Below are positions 54,519 to 64,000 of a stretch of 64,000 nt of DNA, one piece after another. Position 1 is the first letter of the stretch. Each line of letters opens with the position of its first letter. Position numbers and translations under genes: made by a program. The notes under the pieces were generated by a model. It did not search any database. It was not told the origin of the DNA and saw nothing but the letters and a program-made list of their open reading frames with translations. Source of the DNA: Litorilituus sp. (GTDB lineage Bacteria > Pseudomonadota > Gammaproteobacteria > Enterobacterales > Alteromonadaceae); assembly GCA_030754235.1 (NCBI GenBank), contig JASMAS010000059.1:58606-122605 (forward strand), given 5' to 3'.

Positions 54519-56327
54519 GTGAGCGATAAAAATAATCACAGTAGTCCCCCAAAAAAGCCGGCTAACCAAGCAGCTAAATTACAGCTTTGCTTTGGCGGGT
54601 ACTCTTGTGCTGGTATTAAAGAAGAAAATCAGGATGCTTTTGCCGCCCTAGTGCCTAACACCACTGAGTTAAACTCCAAAGGAGCTATCGCCTGCATCGC
54701 TGATGGAGTTTCGAGTGCTAATAAAGCAGCCGAAGCTTCTCAATTAGCTGTGACTCAGTTTATTAGCGATTACTATACGACCCCAGAAACATGGTCAACT
54801 CGAAAGTCTGCCGCCAAAGTTATCACAAGTTTGAATCAGTGGTTGTTTTCTCAAAATAGTGCACTTGATAGCCAACATTATCTGTCTGAACAGCAGCAAC
54901 AGTGGTTAACAACTTTCTCTGCAATTATTTTAAAATCAGCAACGGGTTATATTTTTCATGTGGGCGATACCCGCATCAGCAAATATCGCCAACAAAGCTT
55001 AGAAGTAATCAGCCAAGATCACAGCTGTAAACAAGGCACTAATGCTGTGATATTAACGCGTGCGCTAGGAGCAGATTCAAGGCTGCAAGTAGATGTTCAC
55101 CAAGTAGACTTAAAGCCCCATGATATCTTTTTATTGACTTGTGATGGTATACATGAATTTTTAACCGCTCAACAATTAAAAACAGCATTAGCCAGCTTAT
55201 CTACAACGCCTGACAACCAGGAACTTGAGCAACTAAGCAAAACCATTGTCGAGCAAGCCTTAGCGGCTGGCAGTAATGATAATGTTAGCTGCTTGTTAGC
55301 TTTCATTCACCAAGTCCCTCATAAACAATTAGCCGAAATTGAAAGAGAACTGAGAGAAAAGTCGATACCACCGGCCTTATCTATTGGCCAATCTATTGAT
55401 AACTTACAAATTAAAAAAATTCTCCATGCCAGCAGCCGATCTCATATCTACTTAGTAGAAGATAAAACCTCAAGAGAACTATTTACATTAAAAGCGCCTT
55501 CTGAAAACTTTGTTGAAGATGCTCACTACTTGCAAGCCTTTATGCGTGAAGCTTGGTTAGGAAAGCGGGTGAAACACGACAACATTATGGCTGTTTATGG
55601 CTTAAATAATCAGAGTCATTTTCTTTATCATACCGGTGAATATATTGACGGGCAAACATTAAGCCAATGGATGTATGACAACCCTAAACCAAGCATTGCT
55701 CAAGTCAGAGATATTATTAAACAAATTATCTCTGCACTACGTGCTCTTCAACGTCTAGACATAGTTCACAGAGACTTAAAGCCTGACAACATCATGATAG
55801 ATAAATATGGGCAGGTAAAATTAATTGATTATGGCGCCGTTTTCATAGCTTCTTTAGATGAAAATCAAGACACCTTAACAGCATTATCTCCACAAGGATC
55901 TTTGGATTATATTGCCCCTGAAACACTGTTGAGTATGCAAGCAAATCACTTAAGTGATTTATTTTCTCTTGGCATTATATGTTACGAAATGCTTACCGGG
56001 CAATTACCCTACCCCCCTCAATCACCCACAATGAGCTACTTATCTTATCAACAATGGCGATATCGTAGTCTCAAACAGTTTAGGCCTGACCTACCGTTGT
56101 GGCTAGATGTAACACTTCAGCAAGCAACACAACCAAATCCAGCATTACGTTTCCAAGCTTTTTCAGAGTTTTTCTCCTATTTAGAAAAGCCAAACATAGA
56201 TGCGGTTAACGAGTATAAAAGCCAACCCTTGTTAGAGAGAAATCCTGTGCAGTTTTGGCAAGGTACATCATTAATATTGCTACTGTGCTTACTCGCTGCT
56301 ATGGCAACTATTTTCTCTTCACCATAG
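54519..56327 (+). CDS. Bifunctional PP2C phosphatase / Ser-Thr kinase, membrane-tethered
   Basis: 602 residues. Residues 25-270: PP2C-type phosphatase (GIKEENQDAFAAL, ACIADGVSSANKAAEAS, FHVGDTRISKY, LTCDGIHEFL, SNDNVSCLL). Residues 290-560: protein kinase with FTLKAP (lysine), IVHRDLKPDNIMID, DYG in place of DFG (LIDYGAV) and DLFSLGIICYEMLTGQLPYP. The C-terminal helix (ILLLCLLAAMATIF) anchors it in the membrane. Such proteins follow narK in nitrate-assimilation clusters of marine gammaproteobacteria; they probably tune nitrate uptake. GTG start. Confidence 0.9.
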   Translation: MSDKNNHSSPPKKPANQAAKLQLCFGGYSCAGIKEENQDAFAALVPNTTELNSKGAIACIADGVSSANKAAEASQLAVTQFISDYYTTPETWSTRKSAAKVITSLNQWLFSQNSALDSQHYLSEQQQQWLTTFSAIILKSATGYIFHVGDTRISKYRQQSLEVISQDHSCKQGTNAVILTRALGADSRLQVDVHQVDLKPHDIFLLTCDGIHEFLTAQQLKTALASLSTTPDNQELEQLSKTIVEQALAAGSNDNVSCLLAFIHQVPHKQLAEIERELREKSIPPALSIGQSIDNLQIKKILHASSRSHIYLVEDKTSRELFTLKAPSENFVEDAHYLQAFMREAWLGKRVKHDNIMAVYGLNNQSHFLYHTGEYIDGQTLSQWMYDNPKPSIAQVRDIIKQIISALRALQRLDIVHRDLKPDNIMIDKYGQVKLIDYGAVFIASLDENQDTLTALSPQGSLDYIAPETLLSMQANHLSDLFSLGIICYEMLTGQLPYPPQSPTMSYLSYQQWRYRSLKQFRPDLPLWLDVTLQQATQPNPALRFQAFSEFFSYLEKPNIDAVNEYKSQPLLERNPVQFWQGTSLILLLCLLAAMATIFSSP

Positions 56328-56400
56328 CCGTTATTCACAACGCCTTAATCCCCTATCTTATTAAAAGGGACTCGCAACGCTAGACTACAGTAGTGGAAAC

Positions 56401-56414
56401 TTGACTTAAATCAA
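56401..56414 (+). promoter_or_regulatory. FNR-type box 1 upstream of the porin
   Basis: TTGACTTAAATCAA, one change from TTGATnnnnATCAA, 36 bases before the centre of the perfect box 2. Confidence 0.65.
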
Positions 56415-56449
56415 CTTCCTGACGCAATTTACTAAGTTGATTTATGAAG

Positions 56450-56463
56450 TTGATTTAAATCAA
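56450..56463 (+). promoter_or_regulatory. FNR-type box 2 (perfect) upstream of the porin
   Basis: TTGATTTAAATCAA is a perfect FNR/EtrA consensus. A TAAGAA -10 candidate at 56485-56490 would place a start near 56498, making this box centre at about -41.5, the classic activating position. Confidence 0.78.
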
Positions 56464-56581
56464 CGTCTACATTGATGCTGAGTGTAAGAATCTGCCCACC
56501 AAGTACACACAACAATAAAACCAACGTACTGAAAATTTTTTTAACGATTTAAAATATATAACATAAAACTGGGACAATATT

Positions 56582-57766
56582 ATGAATACAAAAAAATTTA
56601 CTCGCTCTTTACTCACAGCGGCTATTTTATCTTCTCCAGCATCATTTGCAGGCGATTCATTAGGTAAAGCAGTCACTGAAGGTAAATTATCCACAGACCT
56701 TAACCTTCGTTATGAAGCTGTTACGCAAGATAACACCAAAAAAGAGTCTGACGCACTAACCATACGTACTCGTGTAAACTATACAACAAGTAGTTTTAAG
56801 GGGTTTTCAGCAGCAGTTGAACTAGAAAACTCGGTAGCGCTAATAGATAACTACAACGATAAGTTAGGTGAAGGTGCTGCCTATTCAGTCGTTGCAGACC
56901 CCGACCACACCGAAGTAGATCAAGCGTATATTGCATATAAAAATAATAAATTCTCCGGAAAAATCGGTCGTCAAGTAATTACTATGGATAACCATCGTTT
57001 TGTTGGCCATGTTGGCTGGCGTCAAGATAGACAAACCTTTGATGCATTAACCTTAGGTTATCAATTAAGTGAAGCAACCAAAGTATCTTATGTTTATTTA
57101 ACAAAACGTAACCGTATTTTCTCTGATGAAAAAGATGTTGACGCTAATGATCACCTAGTCAATATTTCTCACCAATTAAGCGCCAGCAAATTAACCGGTT
57201 ATGCTTACCTTTTAGAAGAAAATAACGTAGGTGGTCCCGAAATTAACACATACGGTCTTCGCTACACAGGCAAAGGCGAATTAGGTGGAAAAAAACTTAC
57301 TTACTCTGCTGAATTTGCCTCACAGCATAATGATACTGAGGGTAAATCTGCAAAGTATTTTGCCCTAGATGCGAGTACTAAAGTTGCAAACTTACACGTG
57401 AAACTGGGTTACGAGTTATTAGGCTCTGACAATGGCACATATGGTTTTACAACCCCATTAGCAACGCTACATAAATTTAATGGTTGGGCTGATACCTTCT
57501 TAGGTACTCCAACGGTAGGTTTACAAGACATGTATGTCTCTGTAGGTGGTAAGTTAGCAGGTGGTTCCTGGAAAGTTGTTGCTCACGATTTCACGGCTGA
57601 TGATTCTTTAAGCACACTTGACCATTTAGGTTCAGAGGTTGATGCTACCTATACTAAGGCTATCAATAAAACCTTTAAACTGGGTTTCAAATATGCAGCA
57701 TACAATGCAATCGACTATAAAGTAGACACCGATAAAATTTGGCTTTGGATACAAGCTAAGTTCTAA
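56582..57766 (+). CDS. Outer-membrane porin of the alginate-export-like family
   Basis: 394 residues: signal peptide (SLLTAAILSSPASFA), then amphipathic strands such as KLSTDLNLRYEAVTQDN, TIRTRVNYTTSSFKGFSAAVELENS, and a final WLWIQAKF. The motif GRQVITMDNHRFVGHVGWRQDRQTFDAL is typical of Alginate_exp-type barrels. The substrate is unknown. With FNR boxes upstream and the nitrate transporter next door, a role in uptake under low oxygen is possible. A terminator follows. Confidence 0.8.
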   Translation: MNTKKFTRSLLTAAILSSPASFAGDSLGKAVTEGKLSTDLNLRYEAVTQDNTKKESDALTIRTRVNYTTSSFKGFSAAVELENSVALIDNYNDKLGEGAAYSVVADPDHTEVDQAYIAYKNNKFSGKIGRQVITMDNHRFVGHVGWRQDRQTFDALTLGYQLSEATKVSYVYLTKRNRIFSDEKDVDANDHLVNISHQLSASKLTGYAYLLEENNVGGPEINTYGLRYTGKGELGGKKLTYSAEFASQHNDTEGKSAKYFALDASTKVANLHVKLGYELLGSDNGTYGFTTPLATLHKFNGWADTFLGTPTVGLQDMYVSVGGKLAGGSWKVVAHDFTADDSLSTLDHLGSEVDATYTKAINKTFKLGFKYAAYNAIDYKVDTDKIWLWIQAKF

Positions 57767-57806
57767 TTTATCAAGCTAGTCTAAAACTCGTATAATAAAT
57801 AATAGC

Positions 57807-57852
57807 AAGTAAGGGCTAAGCCTAACAACAAGGCGTACCCCTTACTTTTTTT
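57807..57852 (+). terminator. Intrinsic terminator after the porin
   Basis: AAGTAAGGG (57807-57815) with CCCTTACTT (57839-57847), an inner GCC/GGC pair, and a run of seven T residues. Confidence 0.88.
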
Positions 57853-58054
57853 AAACCCTTATCTTTATTTTAAGGTCTAAATAACACGCGTTTTTAGCAG
57901 CTAGTTCAACAGGGTTATTGTTATCAACACTGTACAAAGTAGACAAAAAAAATTTTAAGCCTTTTGCTAAAGGTTCACAATATACTTAACTCAATTGCCC
58001 ATTCACGTTAAAAGCATTAGAATAGCCGCGGTTTTTTTAGTTAGGCTGCTTCAT

Positions 58055-58639
58055 TTGTTATTAATGATCGACAATTACGATTCTTTTACTTTTAATTTGG
58101 TGCATTATTTTCAGGCGCTTGGGCAAAAGGTGAAGGTTTTTCGTCACGATGAGATAACGATTGAGCAAATTAGACAGCTAAACCCTGACTTTATTGTTAT
58201 TTCACCTGGCCCTTGTGATCCTAATAAAGCAGGCATATCTCTTGCGGTTGTAAACCACTTTGCTGGCCATACCCCTATACTTGGTGTTTGTTTAGGTCAT
58301 CAATGTATTGCTCAACACTTTGGTGCTAAGGTAAAAAAAGCCCTTAAAATTAGACATGGAAAAACTAGCTTAATAAAACACAATGGTAAAGGGTTATTTA
58401 AACAGCTAAAACAACCTTTGCAAGTCACTCGTTATCATTCTCTGATTGTCGATGAACATACCCTACCCCAATCTTTTGAAGTAACAGCATGGAGTCTGGA
58501 TGCCCAAGGAGATGAGGAAGAAATAATGGCAATGCAGCATAACAGTTTACCAATTTATAGCGTGCAATTTCACCCTGAAGCGATTTTAACTGAGCAAGGC
58601 CACGAATTATTACAAAACTTCCTAAGTCATTCAAAATAA
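58055..58639 (+). CDS. pabA: Aminodeoxychorismate/anthranilate synthase glutamine amidotransferase
   Basis: About 194 residues. [19 protein letters not shown] at the start, catalytic cysteine in [10 protein letters not shown], and the His/Glu pair in [11 protein letters not shown]. Supplies ammonia for p-aminobenzoate (folate), possibly shared with tryptophan synthesis. The frame opens at 57995, but family alignment favours the TTG at 58055 (MLLMIDNYD) or the ATG at 58064. Upstream of the ast genes, as commonly in this group. Confidence 0.9.
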   Translation: MLLMIDNYDSFTFNLVHYFQALGQKVKVFRHDEITIEQIRQLNPDFIVISPGPCDPNKAGISLAVVNHFAGHTPILGVCLGHQCIAQHFGAKVKKALKIRHGKTSLIKHNGKGLFKQLKQPLQVTRYHSLIVDEHTLPQSFEVTAWSLDAQGDEEEIMAMQHNSLPIYSVQFHPEAILTEQGHELLQNFLSHSK

Positions 58640-58925
58640 GTTAATGATCCTTTGGTTTAAGGAAATAACAACAATTGACTCTGCAAATTTTTTTAATACC
58701 CACGAACTCAATATTATTTGATGCGGGTTAACATAGTCCACTAACGTTTTACGTTAAATAAAAGCGAGATTGAGCACATTAAGCTCAAAATCATTCAAAA
58801 TCCCTTCAAAGTTGGTATTTTTAGTAACTTTTTTTTGACTAATTATTAAAAGTGCTCTTCTTCAGACTGGGTCATCTAAACACCATAGCATTAACAAGCC
58901 ATAACAAAAACGCTAATTATTTCAA

Positions 58926-58964
58926 CAGCAATAAATATTCAACTTTGCTGAATAAAACTAGGTA
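58926..58964 (+). promoter_or_regulatory. Tandem ARG boxes (ArgR operator) upstream of astC
   Basis: Box 1 (58926-58943) contains GCAATAAATATTCA and box 2 (58947-58964) contains TGAATAAAACTA, against the ARG box TGAATwwwwATTCA. The two are spaced exactly 21 bases, giving the canonical 3-base gap between 18-base boxes. Otherwise 58640-59168 holds no gene. Confidence 0.6.
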
Positions 58965-59144
58965 ACCCTTTGTTTTATCTAGCCTACAGCGCGATTAACC
59001 AAGACAAACTCCGGTAAATATGCCATACTATCTCTCTATTTTTTAATCGTTGAACAATATTTTAACTAATAACTTAGCAATACCTTGTTAGTTTATTTAT
59101 GATACTAAAATCACTGTTTCCAATATTTATTGGTACAAATATAA

Positions 59145-60383
<1,239 letters not shown>

Positions 60384-60406
60384 ACAAACTAAGCGACTTA
60401 ACCATA

Positions 60407-60431
60407 TGCTACCTAAATTTTTTAGGTAGCA
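60407..60431 (+). terminator. Intergenic hairpin between astC and astA
   Basis: TGCTACCTAAA, TTT loop, TTTAGGTAGCA: a perfect 11-bp stem. No T-run after it, so it may trim or stabilise the mRNA and set different levels of astC and astAD rather than end transcription fully. Confidence 0.6.
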
Positions 60432-60461
60432 AAGCAATCTCCTCATCATCGAGAGCTATTT

Positions 60462-61487
60462 ATGATTATTATTCGTCCCATTTGTCTGGCTGATTATGAC
60501 GATTTATACCGCATTGCCATTGAATCTGGTCACGGTTTTACCTCATTACCTGTCAATGAAAAAATACTAAGACAACGTATTATTCGCTCTGTAGACTCGT
60601 TTAACGCCCAAGTCAATAAACCGGGTGATCAAGGGTATTTGTTTGTTATGGAAGACACCCAAACAGGTGAAGTGGTTGGTACAACAGGTATTGAAGCTGC
60701 AGTTGGCTTAGATAATGCTTTTTATCACTACCATTTAGGAAAAGTTGTTCATAGTTCAAGAGAGTTAGGTATTCATAATACAGTAGAAACACTTGCTCTT
60801 TGTAATGATTACACCGGTGCAACTGAAATTTGCACGTTATTTCTCCGGGAAAGTCATCGTAAAGATGGTAATGGTCGCTTTTTATCTCGTTGTCGCTTCT
60901 TATTTATTGCTGAGCATGACGAACGTTTTTCTAACTGTGTTATCGCTGAAATGCGAGGGGTTAGCGATAAAGATGGCAGATCACCATTCTACGACTGGTT
61001 AGAAAAGCATTTTTTATCCATTGAGTTCACCCAAGCCGATTATTTAACTGGCATAGGTAACAAGGACTTTATTGCTGACTTAATGCCTAAGTATCCTGTT
61101 TATGTCAATTTACTCAGTGAGGAAGCGCAGCAGGTCATCAATAAAGTACATAGCAATACAGTTCCCGCATTACGTTTACTGGAAGCTGAAGGCTTTTCTC
61201 GTCGTGGCTATGTTGATATCTTCGATGCAGGACCTACCGTTGAAGCTGAACGTAACCAAATAAGAGCGGTACGTAACAGCCATAAATTTCAAGTATTAAT
61301 TGATGACAACTGTGGCGAAGATAGCAATCTAAAATACATTATTTGTAACACCAAGGTTGAAAACTTTAGGGCAACACAAGTGAACTTAACACTGCGTGAA
61401 ACCGCTAATCAGGTGGTATTAACCAATGATGTTGCGCAAGCATTACAAGTACAGCAAGGTGATTGGGTTCGCCTGTTAAGTAATTAA
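60462..61487 (+). CDS. astA: Arginine N-succinyltransferase
   Basis: 341 residues: MIIIRPICLADYDDLYRIA, GTTGIEAAVGLDNAFYHYHLGKVVHSS, LFLRESHRKDGNGRFLSRCRFLFIAEH and EAEGFSRRGYVDIFDAGPTVEAE, all AstA hallmarks. First committed step of arginine breakdown to glutamate: succinyl-CoA plus arginine. Confidence 0.95.
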   Translation: MIIIRPICLADYDDLYRIAIESGHGFTSLPVNEKILRQRIIRSVDSFNAQVNKPGDQGYLFVMEDTQTGEVVGTTGIEAAVGLDNAFYHYHLGKVVHSSRELGIHNTVETLALCNDYTGATEICTLFLRESHRKDGNGRFLSRCRFLFIAEHDERFSNCVIAEMRGVSDKDGRSPFYDWLEKHFLSIEFTQADYLTGIGNKDFIADLMPKYPVYVNLLSEEAQQVINKVHSNTVPALRLLEAEGFSRRGYVDIFDAGPTVEAERNQIRAVRNSHKFQVLIDDNCGEDSNLKYIICNTKVENFRATQVNLTLRETANQVVLTNDVAQALQVQQGDWVRLLSN

Positions 61488-61514
61488 TATCCTAACTAAA
61501 ACAGGAAAAATTTT

Positions 61515-62984
61515 ATGTCAAACGTTCAATTTATTAATGGTCAATGGCAAGCAGGCCAAGGCCATGACGTTAGCTCTTTAAACCCTGCCCGAAACGAAAT
61601 TATCTGGCAAGGTAAAACAGCAACACCTGAGCAAGTAGCACAAGCGATTATCAGTGCTCGTAGTGCCTTTGAAACTTGGTCACTTATCAGCTTTGATGAG
61701 CGTGTAAATATTATCAAAAAATTTGCTGAATTATTGGGCGAAAACAAAGAAGTACTAGCTAATACAATTGCGCTTGAAACAGGTAAGCCTCGCTGGGAAA
61801 CGTTAGGTGAAGTTGGTGCTATGATAGGCAAAATAAACATTTCACTTAATGCCTTTCATGAACGTACTGGCACAGTTGAAAACCCAATGCCGGGCGCAAA
61901 AGCCTACATTCGTCATAAGCCACACGGTGTTGTTGCTGTATTTGGCCCATACAATTTCCCTGGTCATTTGCCTAATGGCCATATTGTTCCGGCACTTATC
62001 GCAGGTAACACTATTGTCTTTAAACCCAGTGAATTAACACCTAAAGTTGCTGAAGAAATGTTAAAAATATGGCAAGCTGCTGGCTTACCAGAAGGTGTTA
62101 TCAACATGGTACAAGGTGAAGTTGAAACAGGCAAAGCGCTCGCTAGCCACAAGTTAATTGACGGCTTATTTTTTACCGGCAGTTCAACTACTGGCCATTT
62201 GTTACATGAGCAATTTGGTGGACAACCAGGTAAAATATTAGCGCTTGAAATGGGTGGCAACAACCCTCTTATTGTTAAAGACGTTACCGATATTAATGCA
62301 GCTGTTCACGATATCATTCAATCTGCTTTTGTCACCACAGGGCAACGCTGTACTTGTGCTCGTCGGCTATTCCTTGAAGAAGGTGAGCAAGGTGATGCTA
62401 TTTTAGCTAAATTAATTGAAGCCACCAAAGCATTAACCATTGGTTATTATGATGATGAAGAGCAACCTTTTATCGGTGCTATGATTTCAGATAAAGCCGC
62501 TATAGGCTTAGTGGCAGCCCAACAAAAATTAGTTGATTTAGGTGCAACGTCATTACTTACGTTAAAACATTTAAAAGAAAATACCGGTTTTGTTTCGCCT
62601 GGGATTGTTGATGTTACTGATATTGTTGCCAATGTGCCCGATGAAGAATATTTCGGACCATTATTAAAGGTTTACCGTTACACTGACTTTGATGAAGCGA
62701 TTGACGAAAGTAACAATACTGGCTTTGGTTTATCAGCCGGCTTACTTAGCGATAGTGAAGAATTATATACCCACTTCTTTACTCGTATTCGTGCTGGTAT
62801 TGTTAACTGGAACAAACCCATTACAGGAGCAAGTAGTGCAGCGCCGTTTGGTGGTATAGGGGCAAGTGGTAATCATCGAGCAAGCGCATTTTATGCCGCT
62901 GATTACTGTGCTTACCCTGTAGCGTCTGTAGAAGCTGAAAAAGTCAGCTTACCTGCTACTCTTAGCCCTGGCATTAAGCTTTAA
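61515..62984 (+). CDS. astD: Succinylglutamate-semialdehyde dehydrogenase
   Basis: 489 residues, aldehyde dehydrogenase fold. [20 protein letters not shown], the catalytic glutamate in [13 protein letters not shown] and cysteine in [11 protein letters not shown], and [13 protein letters not shown]. Oxidises succinylglutamate semialdehyde with NAD. Follows astA by 27 bases. astB and astE are not in this window. Confidence 0.95.
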   Translation: MSNVQFINGQWQAGQGHDVSSLNPARNEIIWQGKTATPEQVAQAIISARSAFETWSLISFDERVNIIKKFAELLGENKEVLANTIALETGKPRWETLGEVGAMIGKINISLNAFHERTGTVENPMPGAKAYIRHKPHGVVAVFGPYNFPGHLPNGHIVPALIAGNTIVFKPSELTPKVAEEMLKIWQAAGLPEGVINMVQGEVETGKALASHKLIDGLFFTGSSTTGHLLHEQFGGQPGKILALEMGGNNPLIVKDVTDINAAVHDIIQSAFVTTGQRCTCARRLFLEEGEQGDAILAKLIEATKALTIGYYDDEEQPFIGAMISDKAAIGLVAAQQKLVDLGATSLLTLKHLKENTGFVSPGIVDVTDIVANVPDEEYFGPLLKVYRYTDFDEAIDESNNTGFGLSAGLLSDSEELYTHFFTRIRAGIVNWNKPITGASSAAPFGGIGASGNHRASAFYAADYCAYPVASVEAEKVSLPATLSPGIKL

Positions 62985-63048
62985 TGATCGGTAACAGAAC
63001 TACTTAATGATGCAATGTAAAGATACTTATATTTTTGCAAATAAAAGA

Positions 63049-63072
63049 GAAGAGGGGTTTCGCCCCTGCTTC
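63049..63072 (+). terminator. Hairpin after astD
   Basis: GAAG, A, GGGG, a 5-base loop, CCCC, T, bulged G, CTTC. A G/C-rich stem with one bulge but no T-run. Confidence 0.6.
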
Positions 63073-63099
63073 TTCAAAACTATCGATCAAATCTAATTA

Positions 63100-63125
63100 T
63101 TGGTGGTAGCAATTGCTGTCACCAA
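63100..63125. promoter_or_regulatory. 26-base palindrome before the DUF1338 gene
   Basis: TTGGTG, GT, AGCAATTGCT, GT, CACCAA: symmetrical apart from the two GT dinucleotides. It lies about 100 bases upstream of the DUF1338 start, where an operator would be expected. Confidence 0.4.
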
Positions 63126-63227
63126 CATTTCATGTTGCTTGCTATATAGCCCTTTGCTACTAAAATTATTAACTTTTTATTTTCGCTCTTCATAGAGCAG
63201 TGAGAACTTGTAATACAGGGGAAAAAT

Positions 63228-64000
63228 ATGACCACTCAAGTAACAAAGCTTTTTAACAAAATTTGGCAACAATACATAGAAGTCACTCCTTCTGCTGCTA
63301 ATATTCACCAACTCTTAGGTAATGGTGGTGACATCATTAACGATCACATTGCTTATCGTACCTTCAACCATGAAAAAGTTAACTTAGCTAAGCTAGCTAA
63401 TCATCTTCTCGCTCTTGGCTATACAGAGTGTGGTTCATATGATTTTAGCGCTAAAAAGCTAACCGCTAAGCACTTTGAGCATAATGATACTTCACTGCCA
63501 AAAGTATTTATTAGTGAAATTCGTGTAGAAGAGTTGTCTGCTACCGCACAAAAAATAATTCATAACTTAATTGATCAACTGCCTGAAAATATTAGTCACA
63601 GCACTGATTTCTTATATTCAGGTCGCCCTTGGCAAATCAATTCAAACGATTATCAAACTTTACTAGCAGAAAGCGAATACGCCGCCTGGCTTGCCGCATG
63701 GGGTTACCGTGCTAATCACTTTACCGTCAGCATTAACCACCTTAACCATTATCACTGCATCAGTGAAGTGAATGAAACCCTTAAACAAGCTGGCTATCAG
63801 CTTAATACAACAGGCGGAGAAATAAAGGGCGACAAAACAGTGATGCTAGAGCAATCATCAACGTTAGCAGATCATGCCATGGTTGACTTTACTGACAAAG
63901 TAATTGATATTCCAAGTTGCTTCTACGAATTTGCTAAACGTTACACAAGTGAAGATGGCAAACTTTATACGGGGTTTGTTGCAGCTTCTGCAGATAAAAT
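63228..64000 (+). CDS. DUF1338 / 2-oxoadipate dioxygenase-decarboxylase-like protein (runs off the right edge)
   Basis: Open from an ATG at 63228 (after AGGGGAAAAAT) to the window edge, 257 residues seen. Motifs HIAYRTFNHEKVNLAKLANHLL and YRANHFTVSINHL carry histidines expected to bind iron, and WQINSNDYQTLLAESEYAAWLAAWGYR fits the family. Characterised members (HglS/YdcJ) turn 2-oxoadipate into 2-hydroxyglutarate in lysine breakdown. In marine gammaproteobacteria the gene often follows astD, as here, so it may join amino-acid catabolism. Confidence 0.82.
   Translation, partial: MTTQVTKLFNKIWQQYIEVTPSAANIHQLLGNGGDIINDHIAYRTFNHEKVNLAKLANHLLALGYTECGSYDFSAKKLTAKHFEHNDTSLPKVFISEIRVEELSATAQKIIHNLIDQLPENISHSTDFLYSGRPWQINSNDYQTLLAESEYAAWLAAWGYRANHFTVSINHLNHYHCISEVNETLKQAGYQLNTTGGEIKGDKTVMLEQSSTLADHAMVDFTDKVIDIPSCFYEFAKRYTSEDGKLYTGFVAASADK

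Overview
The window looks like chromosome from a marine, AT-rich gammaproteobacterium of the Alteromonadales, most like Colwellia or a close relative. This is inferred from the gene families and layout: nagX, an M1 peptidase with a DUF6702 protein, a NarK / bifunctional kinase-phosphatase pair, pabA-astC-astA-astD-DUF1338, and a TIGR04219 / DUF2333 cluster. No rRNA, tRNA or CRISPR array was seen.

Layout. 0-2.4 kb: cysJI (sulfite reductase, minus strand, cysI cut by the window edge). 2.5-5.5 kb: an IS66-type element and a gene it has beheaded. 5.7-9.1 kb: the most interesting locus, a short secreted protein whose C-terminus resembles the translation-arrest motif of Vibrio VemP, followed by a stand-alone secD-secF pair. 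In Vibrio, VemP monitors protein export and controls secDF2. The 3' end of the small gene can pair with the leader next to the secD start, as that mechanism would need. 9.1-10.1 kb: non-coding, with a strong double hairpin and a decayed lipoprotein gene. 10.2-13.5 kb: minus-strand envelope genes (barrel protein, DUF2333, PCu(A)C-like protein, TPR protein). 13.6-16 kb: a phage-shock (psp) operon with a sigma-54 promoter resembling that of E. coli pspA, and a 33-residue membrane-protein ORF upstream.

16.2-25.7 kb is a degraded integration hotspot at dusA. The intact dusA is followed by the start of a tyrosine recombinase, which is cut by a second, inverted IS66 copy. Beyond that lie a PrtN-like gene, a lipoprotein, a first fragment of a dusA 5' end, a padR / permease-prefix pair, a second dusA 5' fragment, and an IS21-type element between two identical 95-bp direct repeats. 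The two dusA fragments suggest at least two successive integrations.

25.7-64 kb is mostly conserved chromosome: a serine hydrolase, nagX with a NagR-like operator, zur, an M1 peptidase, cheX, yjbQ, dnaB, rpmE, priA, a SPOR protein, hslVU, a DUF971 protein, a GGDEF/EAL protein, rraA, a large PD40-amidohydrolase, ubiX and mpl. Then come a MOSC-reductase-ferredoxin fusion, a nitrate-transport unit (narK plus a PP2C/kinase protein) behind a clear sigma-54 promoter with an NtrC-like palindrome, an outer-membrane porin behind two FNR-type boxes, pabA, and the arginine succinyltransferase genes astC-astA-astD behind tandem ARG boxes. A DUF1338 gene is cut by the right edge.

All calls come from reading the sequence and remembered family knowledge; no database search or folding program was run.
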